NCBI GenBank assembly: GCA_036405515.1
Contig: DASWXM010000032.1
Coordinates: forward strand, 1-52,162
DNA length: 52,162 nucleotides
DNA from: JASLCR01 sp036405515
GTDB lineage: Bacteria > Patescibacteriota > Saccharimonadia > Saccharimonadales > Saccharimonadaceae
Direction of reading: 5' to 3'
Shown here piece by piece: positions 1 through 8,157 of this stretch. The position numbers were made by a program, and so were the translations under genes. The notes under the pieces were generated by a model. It did no database searches. It was not told the origin of the DNA and saw only the letters and a list, made by a program, of their open reading frames with translations. Positions within the stretch are counted from its first letter, which is position 1. Each line of letters begins with the position of its first letter.

Positions 1-889
1 AGCTAATAACCCGCAAGGCATCTTCTGCCTGCTCCCCTGCTGGACGATCGATGGTCATCTTAATAAAATACGAGGCATTCGAAAGCTTTATCTGAAGCTG
101 ACGAGTAGTCAGTACCGGAACAGTCGCCCGTGTTACTTTTCTACCATTTGCGGCAAACTCACCAACGACCTGGCCGACGAACACAAGAAATCGATTGCTC
201 GTAATGACTTTTTTATTAAGACGATCTAGGGCAAGTTTATTCTGATCAACGATTGTCACACCAGGAGTACCAAAACCATTCACAGAGAAGACTACACCTT
301 CGCCATCAACATACTCATCCCGATCATTAACAATCCAGCGCGCAACAGGTTCACGCAACTCTATCGCAGCCTGAGCCTTACCAAACTCTCCAGCCAAAGC
401 GAGATCAATGTTTTTGATTTCTGGATGCTTTACTTGGAGGTAAGAAAGCATGTCTTTTTGGTCTGTACTTGGGTAATAACGCGCGAGTGGGTGTAATCCA
501 TAATACTCCTCAATAGTTCGTGTGTATGAGTCAGTTACGTCCGAGGAAACAGGGTGCGAGACTTTAACCATACGAATTGATACGTCCGCCACCAGCTGGC
601 TCACAAGCAAGAAGACAGCTAGCGACGCTACTACAACTGCAGTCAATTTGAGCATCAAATGCCGCCTGTGTTTATTTAAATGGTGCACTTGTGCACGTGG
701 CGAGAGCATTGTTGCATTCAGCTCGGCTGTACTTGAAACATTCTGCGAACTACTTCCTGTAATTGTACGATTGCGCCTGAATGACCGTGCGCCCTCGACG
801 ACACTTGGCGTCGTACGATCAGTACCCTCGGCAGGCCGGCGACGTCGAGGAGGTAGCGTACTGTCGGATTTTTTAGAAAATATGTTCAT
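1..889 (-). CDS. ftsQ: FtsQ/DivIB cell-division protein, partial (C-terminus beyond window)
   Basis: Bitopic divisome protein that links FtsL/FtsB-type partners to the septal synthase. The frame is open from an ATG at 889 to the window edge, about 296 codons. I read a basic, Pro/Arg/Ser-rich cytoplasmic tail (residues 1-80), one membrane helix (about 82-101, LTAVVVASLAVFLLV), then an extracytoplasmic POTRA-like region beginning SIRMVKVSHPVSS and a DivIB-type beta domain with REPVARWIVNDRDEYVDGEG, typical of FtsQ (pathogenic-looking hallmark is position after murG plus one TM plus POTRA). The start codon overlaps the murG stop by one base (TAATG), so the two are translationally coupled. Last gene of the mraZ-to-ftsQ cluster visible here. 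The identity rests on topology and context; sequence conservation in this family is low. Confidence 0.82.
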   Translation of the reverse strand, partial: MNIFSKKSDSTLPPRRRRPAEGTDRTTPSVVEGARSFRRNRTITGSSSQNVSSTAELNATMLSPRAQVHHLNKHRRHLMLKLTAVVVASLAVFLLVSQLVADVSIRMVKVSHPVSSDVTDSYTRTIEEYYGLHPLARYYPSTDQKDMLSYLQVKHPEIKNIDLALAGEFGKAQAAIELREPVARWIVNDRDEYVDGEGVVFSVNGFGTPGVTIVDQNKLALDRLNKKVITSNRFLVFVGQVVGEFAANGRKVTRATVPVLTTRQLQIKLSNASYFIKMTIDRPAGEQAEDALRVIS

Positions 890-2067
890 TATGCGCGCCG
901 ATCTTTCTTCTTCACAACTGATATGATCATCTTTGCCATATCTACTGCGGCATTTGGCATCGCAAAGCCATGAATGGCTCGGGAAAGCTGATCTCGCTTC
1001 TTGCTGTCTGCAAGCAGTGACGTTATAGATTCAAGTAATAATCTAGGATGGTCAGCAATTTCAGCTTCATCAATAAGTAAAACAGCATTTTGCTCCGCAA
1101 AGACTGCTGCGTTCTTTGTCTGATGCCCACCTGTGAGATGCGGGTTTGGTACAAGAATCGTTGGTTTGGCTAGTGAAGCCAATTCAAGTAATGTTGTTGC
1201 GCCAGCACGCGCAATCACTACATCGGCAGCAGCAAGCGCAGCAATCATCTCTTTGCCAAGAAACGGATGCAGTTGAAATGATGAGGTATCCGCATAACCT
1301 TTTAGCGACTCAGCAAGTTCATCATACTGGAAATCACCCGAAAGAAGCATTACATTGGCTGCAGCAAGAAGCTGATCGAGTATCTGAACAATGGCGTCAT
1401 TCACAGGTTTTGCACCAAGCCCGCCACCTGTCACCACAACAAGAGGCCGATCGATCGAAAAACCAAGTTGGCTTGCAAAAGTAGTCTTCTCTTTCTCTGT
1501 ATATATACGAAAATCAGGATTGATTGGTATGCCGACATAGCTCGCTTTTTCAACCGGATAACGGTAGTGTTCCAAGGTTGCACCAGTTCCAATTTTTACC
1601 GCCCACTTTGATAGGATGGAGTTTGCTAGACCGGGATGTGTGTCAGAATCATGGAGCACGACAGGAATCGATAGGCATCTTGCAGCAATACCAACTGGGA
1701 CGCTGACAAAACCACCCTTACAAAACACAACATCAGGCCGCCAGAACAGCATGCGCCATATACTTTGAAAAATACCACCTATCATACGAAACATATCAAT
1801 AATGTTCGGGATCACCAACGTACGAATTCGTAGCAGTTGTTTCCAGAGTGGCACACCATAAAAACGTCGAACTTTACCAGAGGCCACCTTTTGCACCAAA
1901 ATAGATGGATCATAGGCATCAACCGTCTCTTTTGTACGTCGATAAAATGACACATCTGACCAGACGCGGATATCAAGATCACTTTGCTGCTCACCGAGCG
2001 CTTTAAGTACGGCGACGATAGGCGTCACGTGGCCGCCTGAGCCCCCGCCCACTGCGAGAATCTTCAT
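889..2067 (-). CDS. murG: MurG, UDP-GlcNAc:lipid I N-acetylglucosaminyltransferase
   Basis: Transfers GlcNAc from UDP-GlcNAc to lipid I on the inner face of the membrane, making lipid II. The 392-residue protein opens directly with the glycine-rich loop MKILAVGGGSGGH (G7-H13), which fixes the start even though it lies 65 nt inside ftsW. The second half carries the GT-B nucleotide-sugar site: VVVTGGGLGAKPVN, then AADVVIARAGATTLLELASLAKPTILVPNP with the acidic E used for UDP-GlcNAc binding, and GHQTKNA. The length is slightly above the usual 350-370 residues. Gene order ftsW-murG-ftsQ is the standard dcw order. Confidence 0.96.
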   Translation of the reverse strand: MKILAVGGGSGGHVTPIVAVLKALGEQQSDLDIRVWSDVSFYRRTKETVDAYDPSILVQKVASGKVRRFYGVPLWKQLLRIRTLVIPNIIDMFRMIGGIFQSIWRMLFWRPDVVFCKGGFVSVPVGIAARCLSIPVVLHDSDTHPGLANSILSKWAVKIGTGATLEHYRYPVEKASYVGIPINPDFRIYTEKEKTTFASQLGFSIDRPLVVVTGGGLGAKPVNDAIVQILDQLLAAANVMLLSGDFQYDELAESLKGYADTSSFQLHPFLGKEMIAALAAADVVIARAGATTLLELASLAKPTILVPNPHLTGGHQTKNAAVFAEQNAVLLIDEAEIADHPRLLLESITSLLADSKKRDQLSRAIHGFAMPNAAVDMAKMIISVVKKKDRRA

Positions 2068-3298
2068 TTCCCCCTCCTTCTACTTCAGTATAACTGGTTG
2101 TGTACTGTGAAAGTTGAAAAACAAGACCAAGTGCACCGGCCACAAATACCATACTGGTTCCACCAAAGCTTAAAAGCGGCAATGTAATACCCGTGAGCGG
2201 TATCAGTCCAGTCATTGCAGCAATATTAAGCATGACATGGGCACCCACCCAACCAAACACACCAGCCACGACAAGCCGCATCGTAATATTCGGTAAATGA
2301 TCAGCTACCCTCAGTACTCGGTATAAGAGCGCAAAAAACAGCCCTAATATACCCACGAGACCTACAAATCCGAACGTTTCGCCCATCACTGCAAAGACTG
2401 AGTCGTTAACCACCTCAGGAAGATAACCCGTGGCTTGGACACTATTCCCTATCCCAACACCTGCAATACCTCCACTGCCTATGGCAATTTTGGCATGTTC
2501 AATGTGGTATGTCTCCGAATCCTCTGTACTGGTGCTGTCGCCCGCGAAGAAAGCCGCCACACGCTCCATCCGATGTGGGGCGGTCACGATAAGGAATAGC
2601 CCCGCCAACACCATTACCCCTACCACACTCAGGCCCAGACGTGCGTTGAGTCCTGCAGCAAATAACATTGTTGCAACGATAGCAATGAGTGCAAGGCCGG
2701 TGCCCATGTCTTTCTGCAGGCTCACCACCAAGAAGACCACAAACAGCGTTAGTATTCCAAGTGGTGCCAATGTAGCACCAATATTATTGATCTCACCCTG
2801 TTTGTATCGAACACCCAGGAAGCTTGCCACGAAAAGCAATAGTGCGAACTTCAAAAACTCAGCTGGCTGCACACTACCAAGGGCACCGAAATTAAACCAC
2901 CTGACAGCACCATTGATATTCGGTGCAATACCCAAGCCGATCGCCCCAGCAAGTGCGAGCACTACACAAGAGCCCAGCCCTATCATCAGTAGCAACGTCG
3001 TATGTTTACGGAAAAGAGAGAACGGAAGCTTTGCAACCAGGAAAAACGCGATGGCAGCAAATAATAAGCTGACAAATTGCTTCACAAAAAAGTATGTATC
3101 AGAGTAATTATCTGTCCCAAACGTCAGATTCATCGCATGGGCGCGTTGTGGGCCAATCGCGTACATCACTACGAGCCCAATAAGCATCAATACGCCAGCA
3201 AACAATACAATGTAATAATCAGGTCGATGCCGTCTGACCATGCGCTCACCCTGAGCTTCTCGTGACCGCCCACGCCGTCGATCCATAATGTTAGACAT
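2003..3298 (-). CDS. ftsW: FtsW, SEDS-family septal peptidoglycan glycosyltransferase
   Basis: Polytopic SEDS protein that polymerises lipid II at the septum together with its cognate class B PBP (FtsI, two genes upstream). About ten membrane helices; recognisable SEDS blocks are NINGAVRWFNFGALGSVQPAEFLK, the loop Asp region QKDMGTGLALI, AIGSGGIAGVGIGNSVQ and the C-terminal GITLPLLSFGGTSM. I place the start at the ATG at 3298, which overlaps the mraY stop by 8 nt and has GGAGG just upstream; an in-frame upstream start at 3316 lies deeper inside mraY. The polar C-terminal tail (GGGNEDSRSGRGLRR) overlaps murG by 65 nt, an unusually long overlap that suggests tight coupling. Confidence 0.95.
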   Translation of the reverse strand: MSNIMDRRRGRSREAQGERMVRRHRPDYYIVLFAGVLMLIGLVVMYAIGPQRAHAMNLTFGTDNYSDTYFFVKQFVSLLFAAIAFFLVAKLPFSLFRKHTTLLLMIGLGSCVVLALAGAIGLGIAPNINGAVRWFNFGALGSVQPAEFLKFALLLFVASFLGVRYKQGEINNIGATLAPLGILTLFVVFLVVSLQKDMGTGLALIAIVATMLFAAGLNARLGLSVVGVMVLAGLFLIVTAPHRMERVAAFFAGDSTSTEDSETYHIEHAKIAIGSGGIAGVGIGNSVQATGYLPEVVNDSVFAVMGETFGFVGLVGILGLFFALLYRVLRVADHLPNITMRLVVAGVFGWVGAHVMLNIAAMTGLIPLTGITLPLLSFGGTSMVFVAGALGLVFQLSQYTTSYTEVEGGGNEDSRSGRGLRRPRDAYRRRT

Positions 3299-4331
3299 GG
3301 CCTCCACTAAGAGCAAGGAGTACGCCGAAGAAAGCCGTAACAGAGCTTATCACCCAGAATCTCATAGTTACTTTTGTCTCTGGCCAGCCAGTTGCCTCCA
3401 GATGATGGTGAATCGGCGCAGATATGAATATCTTTTTCTTGAATAATCGCTTCGATAGAATCTGGACTAAACTTGATCCTGCTTCAAGAACAAATAGTGC
3501 GCCGATGATTGGCAGTAGTAAAAGAGAGTTTGTAAGCATCGCGACAACTCCGAGTGACACGCCATAGGCAAAACTTCCAACATCCCCCATAAAAAACCTG
3601 GCAGGATGAATATTAAACCACAGATAGCTCAGCAGTGCACCGATAACCGTAAAACAGAATCCCGCAAGTAAAAAGTTGCCCTGAAGAAGCGCGATGAGAC
3701 CGAAAGCACCATAACTTGTCATTAAGAGTCCCCCGGCGAGCCCATCGAGTCCATCACTAATATTAACCGCATTGCCAGTTGCCGTCACAACAAAGGCAAA
3801 GAGTGGGATAATCCAGATACCGATATCAAACGAACCAACATACGGTACATGGACAGAAGTAAATTCAAGCCTATCATAGAAAAACCAGCCAAGCACTAGC
3901 CCGATTAGAACAATGAGGATGAACTTGATACTTGAACGAAGTCCTGCTACACCAAGTGATTTACCGCGAATATTGATGATGTCATCTAGAAGACCTACAG
4001 CTGCACCGCCGACAAGTGCCGCGAGTGGCAGCCATGTTTCTGCCCTACTCGAATTCAGACTCAGCGTCACGATGAGAATTGCCAGTACACCTATTGCGCC
4101 AGCCATGGTCGGAATCGAGCGCTGGAACTTCTTAGCATGGAGCTTTGTAAACACTTCGAGGAGCTCACCTGTCGTGCTCGTAGTCCGTTGTCTCTTCCAG
4201 AATTTGAACCGATACGCAAGGAATGTATAAATCGGTGTCAGCGCCATAGAAATCAAAAATGCAATCACACTTAGCACCATGATGTGGAGAAGCGAGTCGG
4301 TCAATGTTAATTGCGTAATATTACTTGCCAT
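3291..4331 (-). CDS. mraY: MraY, phospho-MurNAc-pentapeptide transferase
   Basis: Integral membrane enzyme that joins phospho-MurNAc-pentapeptide to undecaprenyl phosphate, giving lipid I. At 346 residues it is of normal length, with about ten helices. Catalytic signatures are present: VGLLDDIINI (D116, D117), NAVNISDGLDGLAGG (D193, D196), FFMGDVGS (about 247-253) and the cytoplasmic APIHHHLEATGW loop (H308-H310). It starts 4 nt after the ftsI stop, with AAGGATAAG as ribosome-binding site. It supplies substrate to MurG, encoded two genes downstream. Confidence 0.97.
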   Translation of the reverse strand: MASNITQLTLTDSLLHIMVLSVIAFLISMALTPIYTFLAYRFKFWKRQRTTSTTGELLEVFTKLHAKKFQRSIPTMAGAIGVLAILIVTLSLNSSRAETWLPLAALVGGAAVGLLDDIINIRGKSLGVAGLRSSIKFILIVLIGLVLGWFFYDRLEFTSVHVPYVGSFDIGIWIIPLFAFVVTATGNAVNISDGLDGLAGGLLMTSYGAFGLIALLQGNFLLAGFCFTVIGALLSYLWFNIHPARFFMGDVGSFAYGVSLGVVAMLTNSLLLLPIIGALFVLEAGSSLVQILSKRLFKKKIFISAPIHHHLEATGWPETKVTMRFWVISSVTAFFGVLLALSGGHV

Positions 4332-4335
4332 TATC

Positions 4336-6069
4336 TTATCCTTTTGGTTGCAGCTTCATATAATCAATAAGCCAGTTTGATACATCATTAAACACCAGCA
4401 TCGCATCCGTTCCTGCAAAACCTTTACCTGGAGCTGATACTTGTACCATTATGACATATTTTGGCTTATCATCACCCCCATATCCAAGATATGTACCGAT
4501 AGTTTGATTATTATCATATGAGTTGTTGATTAGTGTCTGGGATGTGCCCGTTTTTCCTCCAATATCGTACCCTTTTTTATCAGTTTTGCTATAGAATGCT
4601 GCACGTGCATCATGAACCATTTTTCGTGCTTTGTTTGAGGCGCTCGGTGAGATTGTTTGCCTCAGTGGCTTTGGAGTCGGACGCTGCACATACTCATCAT
4701 CACGCATTTCTCCAGCAATAACCGTAGGCTGGTAATACTTGCCACCATTCACAATTGACGAGAAGCCAGCCGCAACCTGTATCATTGTCGGGTCCATTCC
4801 CTGCCCAAACGTCATGTTTGAATAACGAACCGCATTGCCTTCGACTACATCTGGTGAAATAACCCTTCCCTTGACCTCACCTGCAAGCTCGATGCCAGTT
4901 GCTTGACCAAGCCCAAACCTATTATGAAAGTAGTCGTATATGATATCACGTGATCCACGTGTAATATTATTTCCATCACCGAGACGTTCTGCCACCGTCA
5001 CCATACCTGTATTAAGCGACCAGTTGAGCGCATGCTGTATTGTTATCTGACCGGTCTGCCCTCGGCTCAAGTTTGTGATTGTACGATCTTCTACTTTGAT
5101 TGAGTCTGTATTGTTATACGTAGAGTTTGCTGTAATAACGCCCTTGTCGATTCCTGTAGCGACGGTAAAGGTTTTCATGACAGATCCTGGCTCATATGGT
5201 GTTGTAATAATTGCATTATTGAAAGCTGCCGCATTTCTGACCGATGTAAATTTCTCAGGGTTATAAGTAGGAAGATTTGCCATAGCCAGCACCTTCCCGG
5301 TTTGAGGGTCCATCACAAGAGCACTTCCATTGGTTGCACCAATTTTCTTCATTTGCTTGGCAAGTGTCTTCTGAGTATAGGCCTGCACATTACGATCAAT
5401 CGACAGCACAATATCTTTACCGTCCTGCTTCGGTATTCGCGTGCTATTGTTCCCTATCGTGAGCGGTACATTACGAACATCAGTGACCGATCGAAGCATG
5501 CCGTCCTTGCCACGCAGCTGATCATCAAGCGCCTCTTCAACACCATACTGACCCTTGTCCTCAGCATTCACAAACCCAAGTGTCTGTGCTGCAAGCGAGG
5601 CCTCAGGATAGACGCGACGTGTTGCTTCCTGCAAGCCGACCCCGGAAATACGCTTGTCTCGAAGCATCTCTGCCTGCTTGCGTGAGAGATTCTTTGCGAT
5701 GATCCTATATCTATATGGCTTATCGCGCACCAATTTCTCAATACCCTTTTCGGCTGTTCCACCAGCAACTTCTCGCACTGCCTTTACTACCGCATCAGGA
5801 TCTTTAACTTCTACAGGATCGGCGAATACCGTATAAACGTTCTCATTGAGTACCATCTTCACTGGAGTGCCGTTATCAAGTGCGTAAATCTCACCCCGCT
5901 TGGCATGAATAACAAGACTTTTAACTTGCTCGCTCTCAGCCTTTTCAACATACGCACTATGCTTAATAATCTGCAAATCAAAAAGACGTACGACGAAGAG
6001 CGCCATCACAATACCAAGGAACCATACGAGGAAACGAATGCGGTGATGTGATGTTGCGGCTTCTACCAT
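4336..6069 (-). CDS. ftsI: FtsI-type class B penicillin-binding protein (septal transpeptidase)
   Basis: Crosslinks septal peptidoglycan as the partner of FtsW. Order of elements in 577 residues: short cytoplasmic tail, membrane helix (about 13-30), dimerisation/pedestal domain beginning RGEIYALDNG (R58 region), then the transpeptidase domain with all three penicilloyl-serine motifs: SVMK (S296, K299), SLN (351-353) and KTG (506-508). No PASTA repeats follow; the protein ends shortly after the transpeptidase fold. It follows ftsL by 6 nt and precedes mraY by 4 nt. Family and position support septal FtsI/PBP3 rather than an elongation PBP2. Confidence 0.94.
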   Translation of the reverse strand: MVEAATSHHRIRFLVWFLGIVMALFVVRLFDLQIIKHSAYVEKAESEQVKSLVIHAKRGEIYALDNGTPVKMVLNENVYTVFADPVEVKDPDAVVKAVREVAGGTAEKGIEKLVRDKPYRYRIIAKNLSRKQAEMLRDKRISGVGLQEATRRVYPEASLAAQTLGFVNAEDKGQYGVEEALDDQLRGKDGMLRSVTDVRNVPLTIGNNSTRIPKQDGKDIVLSIDRNVQAYTQKTLAKQMKKIGATNGSALVMDPQTGKVLAMANLPTYNPEKFTSVRNAAAFNNAIITTPYEPGSVMKTFTVATGIDKGVITANSTYNNTDSIKVEDRTITNLSRGQTGQITIQHALNWSLNTGMVTVAERLGDGNNITRGSRDIIYDYFHNRFGLGQATGIELAGEVKGRVISPDVVEGNAVRYSNMTFGQGMDPTMIQVAAGFSSIVNGGKYYQPTVIAGEMRDDEYVQRPTPKPLRQTISPSASNKARKMVHDARAAFYSKTDKKGYDIGGKTGTSQTLINNSYDNNQTIGTYLGYGGDDKPKYVIMVQVSAPGKGFAGTDAMLVFNDVSNWLIDYMKLQPKG

Positions 6070-6075
6070 ATACGC

Positions 6076-6420
6076 CTATTGAATGTTATGAGTTTCTTTT
6101 GGCTCAGTCATATTTTTAGCAACAGAACTCGACTCAACCGCTTCGAGTGCAGTGAGGCGCGCATTTTCGACTTCAAGATCAGTCTTCTGACTTGCAAGAG
6201 ACTCAATTTTACTTTCTATACCCTGCGCCTGATAGTCATAGGTTGTTGCCTTAGTAGCCTGTGTTAGGTAAATCAAGCCCAGCACTGTAATCATCAGTGC
6301 GACAAGCACTGTATGAGTCACGGGGCCAAGTTTGACGCTCGATGTAAATGCAACAGTGTTTTGGTTTCGATTCCAATTCTGCTGACGTCGATTATACGTA
6401 GTGGGTCGTTGATATGTCAT
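6076..6420 (-). CDS. ftsL: FtsL-like septum protein
   Basis: Small bitopic protein, 114 residues: a Gln/Asn/Arg-rich cytoplasmic tail (1-34), one membrane helix (about 35-53, VTHTVLVALMITVLGLIYL) and a short extracytoplasmic coiled coil (about 62-95, with leucines and acidic residues at heptad spacing). Architecture and location between rsmH and ftsI match FtsL, which holds FtsQ/FtsB-type proteins and activates FtsWI. Sequence alone is too divergent for certainty. The start has no Shine-Dalgarno sequence; the 40 nt before it are A/C-rich and end in CCACCACCAC before the ATG, much like the mraZ leader. Confidence 0.8.
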   Translation of the reverse strand: MTYQRPTTYNRRQQNWNRNQNTVAFTSSVKLGPVTHTVLVALMITVLGLIYLTQATKATTYDYQAQGIESKIESLASQKTDLEVENARLTALEAVESSSVAKNMTEPKETHNIQ

Positions 6421-6460
6421 GTGGTGGTGGTTTTATGTTTGTTTTGTATTTTTACTTGGT

Positions 6461-6485
6461 GGTGGCGAGCATTTTGCCCGCCACC
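6461..6485 (-). other. Intergenic RNA hairpin before ftsL
   Basis: On the minus strand the arms GGTGGCGGGC (6476-6485 read in reverse) and GCTCGCCACC (6461-6470 in reverse) form a 10-bp stem with loop AAAAT. One pair is G-U on the minus strand but would be C-A on the plus strand, so it fits the ftsL transcript. No U tract follows, so it is not a standard terminator; it could mark RNA processing or set relative expression of rsmH and ftsL. Confidence 0.55.
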
Positions 6486-6500
6486 CTCGGAGTAATCAGA

Positions 6501-6566
6501 TTACTTCAGGCGAACCTGAACCTGTGTTACTACCGACTGATTTTGTACTGGGATGTGAATTGGCAT
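6501..6566 (-). CDS. Possible 21-residue small protein between rsmH and ftsL
   Basis: An ATG at 6566 opens a 21-codon frame ending in TAA (6501-6503), with peptide start MPIHIPVQNQ and end VQVRLK. It is preceded by the strongest Shine-Dalgarno sequence of this cluster, AAGGAAGGGG, 6 nt before the ATG. It lies 20 nt after the rsmH stop in the 166-nt gap before ftsL. The peptide is polar and amphipathic (alternating V/Q), with no membrane segment. I do not recognise it. It may instead be only a translated spacer; conservation in relatives would decide. Confidence 0.4.
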   Translation of the reverse strand: MPIHIPVQNQSVVTQVQVRLK

Positions 6567-6586
6567 TCTCTTCCCCTTCCTTGTTT

Positions 6587-7480
6587 TTATTTTTTCACGG
6601 CGACCCGCAACTTAGCGCTGCGTGAACGCGGATTGTGAACATCGTCGATTGCTCCAGAAAGAGGTTTTTTGGTAATGATCGATAGTTCGGCCTCATAGCC
6701 ATCAGCTATCTGATCGGAAAAGTATTGTTTAACGAGCCGATCTTCAAGACTGTGGAAACTGATAATCCCTACCCTGCCGTCTTTATTGAGAAGTTGGGGT
6801 AGCATCGGTAGCACGTCTTGAACTTGCTTCAGTTCGTCATTTACCTCGATACGTAGAGCTTGAAAGGTGCGTGTCGCCGGGTGGATTCTTCCACGCGGTC
6901 GACGAGATGTTACTTGAATAAGCGAAGCAAGCTGCTCAGTCGTATGAAGCGGCCGAGCCGCGACAATCGCCTGTGCGATTCGCTTTGCTTGGCTGAATGG
7001 TTCCTCTCCATAGCGCGCGATGATATTGGCCAAATCAGCTTCGCTGTATTCGTTCACAATACTCCGTGCACTACGCTCCTGTCGCCGGTCCATTCTCATA
7101 TCGAGCGGACCATCTGACTGGAATGAAAAACCTCGATCAGCCCTATCAAGCTGTGGTGACGACACCCCCAGATCTGCCAAAATAAGGTCAAAACGTCTGC
7201 CCTCTTCGATGAGCTGACGAGCAGCAGTCACGAAATCGGAGAAACGAATCTCAGCGCCTTTGGCTTGTAGATTCTTTAAGTGACCGAGTGTATTTTCATC
7301 TCGGTCGACAAGAACAGAATCCTTATAGTTACCAGTTTTCTCTAAAAACGCTGTAGCATGACCTCCATAGCCTGCGGTGAGATCTAAGTAGCTCTCACCT
7401 GAGGTAGGTGCCATAACGCGAAGCGTCGCATCGAGTAAAACAGGAACATGGATACGTGGTGGATGTTCTTTGATACTCAT
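6587..7480 (-). CDS. rsmH: RsmH, 16S rRNA (cytosine1402-N4)-methyltransferase
   Basis: S-adenosylmethionine-dependent enzyme that methylates N4 of C1402 in the 16S rRNA P site. The 297 residues include HVPVLLDATL at the N-terminus, the SAM site YLDLTAGYGGHATAFL (31-46), ILADLGVSSPQLD, and the C-terminal GIISFHSLEDRLVKQYF and NPRSRSAKLRV blocks that are diagnostic of RsmH (MraW). Normal family length is about 300-310. The gene has its own -10 box, TGT-TACAAT at 7492-7497, 11 nt upstream of the start, so it need not be read only from the mraZ promoter. Confidence 0.97.
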   Translation of the reverse strand: MSIKEHPPRIHVPVLLDATLRVMAPTSGESYLDLTAGYGGHATAFLEKTGNYKDSVLVDRDENTLGHLKNLQAKGAEIRFSDFVTAARQLIEEGRRFDLILADLGVSSPQLDRADRGFSFQSDGPLDMRMDRRQERSARSIVNEYSEADLANIIARYGEEPFSQAKRIAQAIVAARPLHTTEQLASLIQVTSRRPRGRIHPATRTFQALRIEVNDELKQVQDVLPMLPQLLNKDGRVGIISFHSLEDRLVKQYFSDQIADGYEAELSIITKKPLSGAIDDVHNPRSRSAKLRVAVKK

Positions 7481-7491
7481 AAACTGTAGTC

Positions 7492-7497
7492 ATTGTA
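7492..7497 (-). promoter_or_regulatory. Extended -10 box of rsmH
   Basis: Read on the minus strand: TGT-TACAAT, 11 nt before the rsmH ATG, giving a predicted leader of about 4-5 nt. No convincing -35 box. It separates rsmH from the structured RNA candidate at 7516-7739. Confidence 0.5.
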
Positions 7498-7515
7498 ACA
7501 TGTCTATAGTTTATT

Positions 7516-7739
7516 CGAGATCACCTACCCTGGCACTATGTCTGTGTTTGTTTTCGCAAGGTGTGTTTGTTTTTGTAATAAGTTGTCTCTACGATGGACT
7601 GCTGTGCAATTCATAAAATGTAGAGATTGAGAGACTTATGTGTGAGGTGGAGTTTTTGGGAGGTGTGTTTTAAGGAAGGTACGCCTAGGCTTTTATAGTG
7701 GTCTAGGTTTCCACACATAGTACCAGGTAGGTAATCTCG
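7516..7739. ncRNA. Structured RNA candidate between mraZ and rsmH
   Basis: No gene fits the 271-nt gap, but its ends are complementary: 7516-7546 pairs with 7712-7739 through 25 Watson-Crick pairs in blocks of 6, 7, 3, 7 and 2, closing a loop of about 165 nt. Inside are a stem 7578-7583/7634-7639 continued by 7586-7592/7620-7626, and a short hairpin 7684-7688/7703-7707. Strand is unresolved. Two closing-stem mismatches (C7522/A7733, C7534/A7722) become G-U pairs on the minus strand, and minus-strand linkers are A/C-rich as expected for loops. Against this, the small hairpin gains wobble pairs on the plus strand, TATAGT (7505-7510) lies 5 nt before the stem on the plus strand, and a T-rich tract follows 7740. 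The architecture (closing stem, bubble, terminal stem) recalls 6S RNA, but I see no diagnostic motif of 6S, RNase P, tmRNA or SRP RNA. Confidence 0.55.
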
Positions 7740-7751
7740 AGGTTTTAATTT

Positions 7752-8120
7752 TTAATGTGCAACAATTCTGAAATAGCTGCCGACCCGAATCGCCGCGACC
7801 TCTCGGTCGATATGTGCGAAATCGAGCTGCGCCTGCTTCAGTGTCACTCGGCCCTGCTTCTGGTCCAGCTCAGCTTCTGTCTTGCCCATTCGAAAACGTA
7901 CGCTGAGATCAGCAACGTGCTCGTCAAGGAGACTTCCCTCAAGCTCAGGCTCAATCTTGGTTGCCCAGACGTCCTTTGGATAGAGGTGCAAGTAGTCACC
8001 AAATCCTTTGGTGATCACTACCCCACTTTGGAATTCCTCGCGAAGTTCGACTGGTATAGTCAGTCTGTTTTTGTCGTCGAGTTTTCTTGTGAAGTAGTCT
8101 ACTTTTACCATAGCGGTCAT
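7752..8120 (-). CDS. mraZ: MraZ, AbrB-like transcriptional regulator of the dcw cluster
   Basis: DNA-binding protein that forms a ring and binds repeated GTGGG boxes at its own promoter. The 122 residues contain two SpoVT/AbrB-type repeats: FTRKLDDKNRLTIPVELREEF (about 10-30) and the second half DQKQGRVTLKQAQLDFAHIDREVAAIRVGSYFRIV, matching MraZ in length and motif (LDDKxRLxIP). A second ATG at 8111 (MVKVDYF) is an equally good start; neither has a Shine-Dalgarno sequence, and the leader ends in CCACCACTC before the ATG. First gene of the dcw cluster. Confidence 0.93.
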   Translation of the reverse strand: MTAMVKVDYFTRKLDDKNRLTIPVELREEFQSGVVITKGFGDYLHLYPKDVWATKIEPELEGSLLDEHVADLSVRFRMGKTEAELDQKQGRVTLKQAQLDFAHIDREVAAIRVGSYFRIVAH

Positions 8121-8157
8121 GAGTGGTGGATTTAATTTGCTGTGGTGTTTGTTTTTT

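Noticed and set aside
2430..3107. 225-codon open frame on the plus strand
   Set aside because: Fully antisense to ftsW, whose SEDS motifs are clear; low-complexity translation without domain pattern.
7481..7751. RNase P RNA, tmRNA, SRP RNA or a coding gene in the mraZ-rsmH gap
   Set aside because: None of the conserved core sequences of these RNAs is visible on either strand, and no frame with a ribosome-binding site spans the gap.
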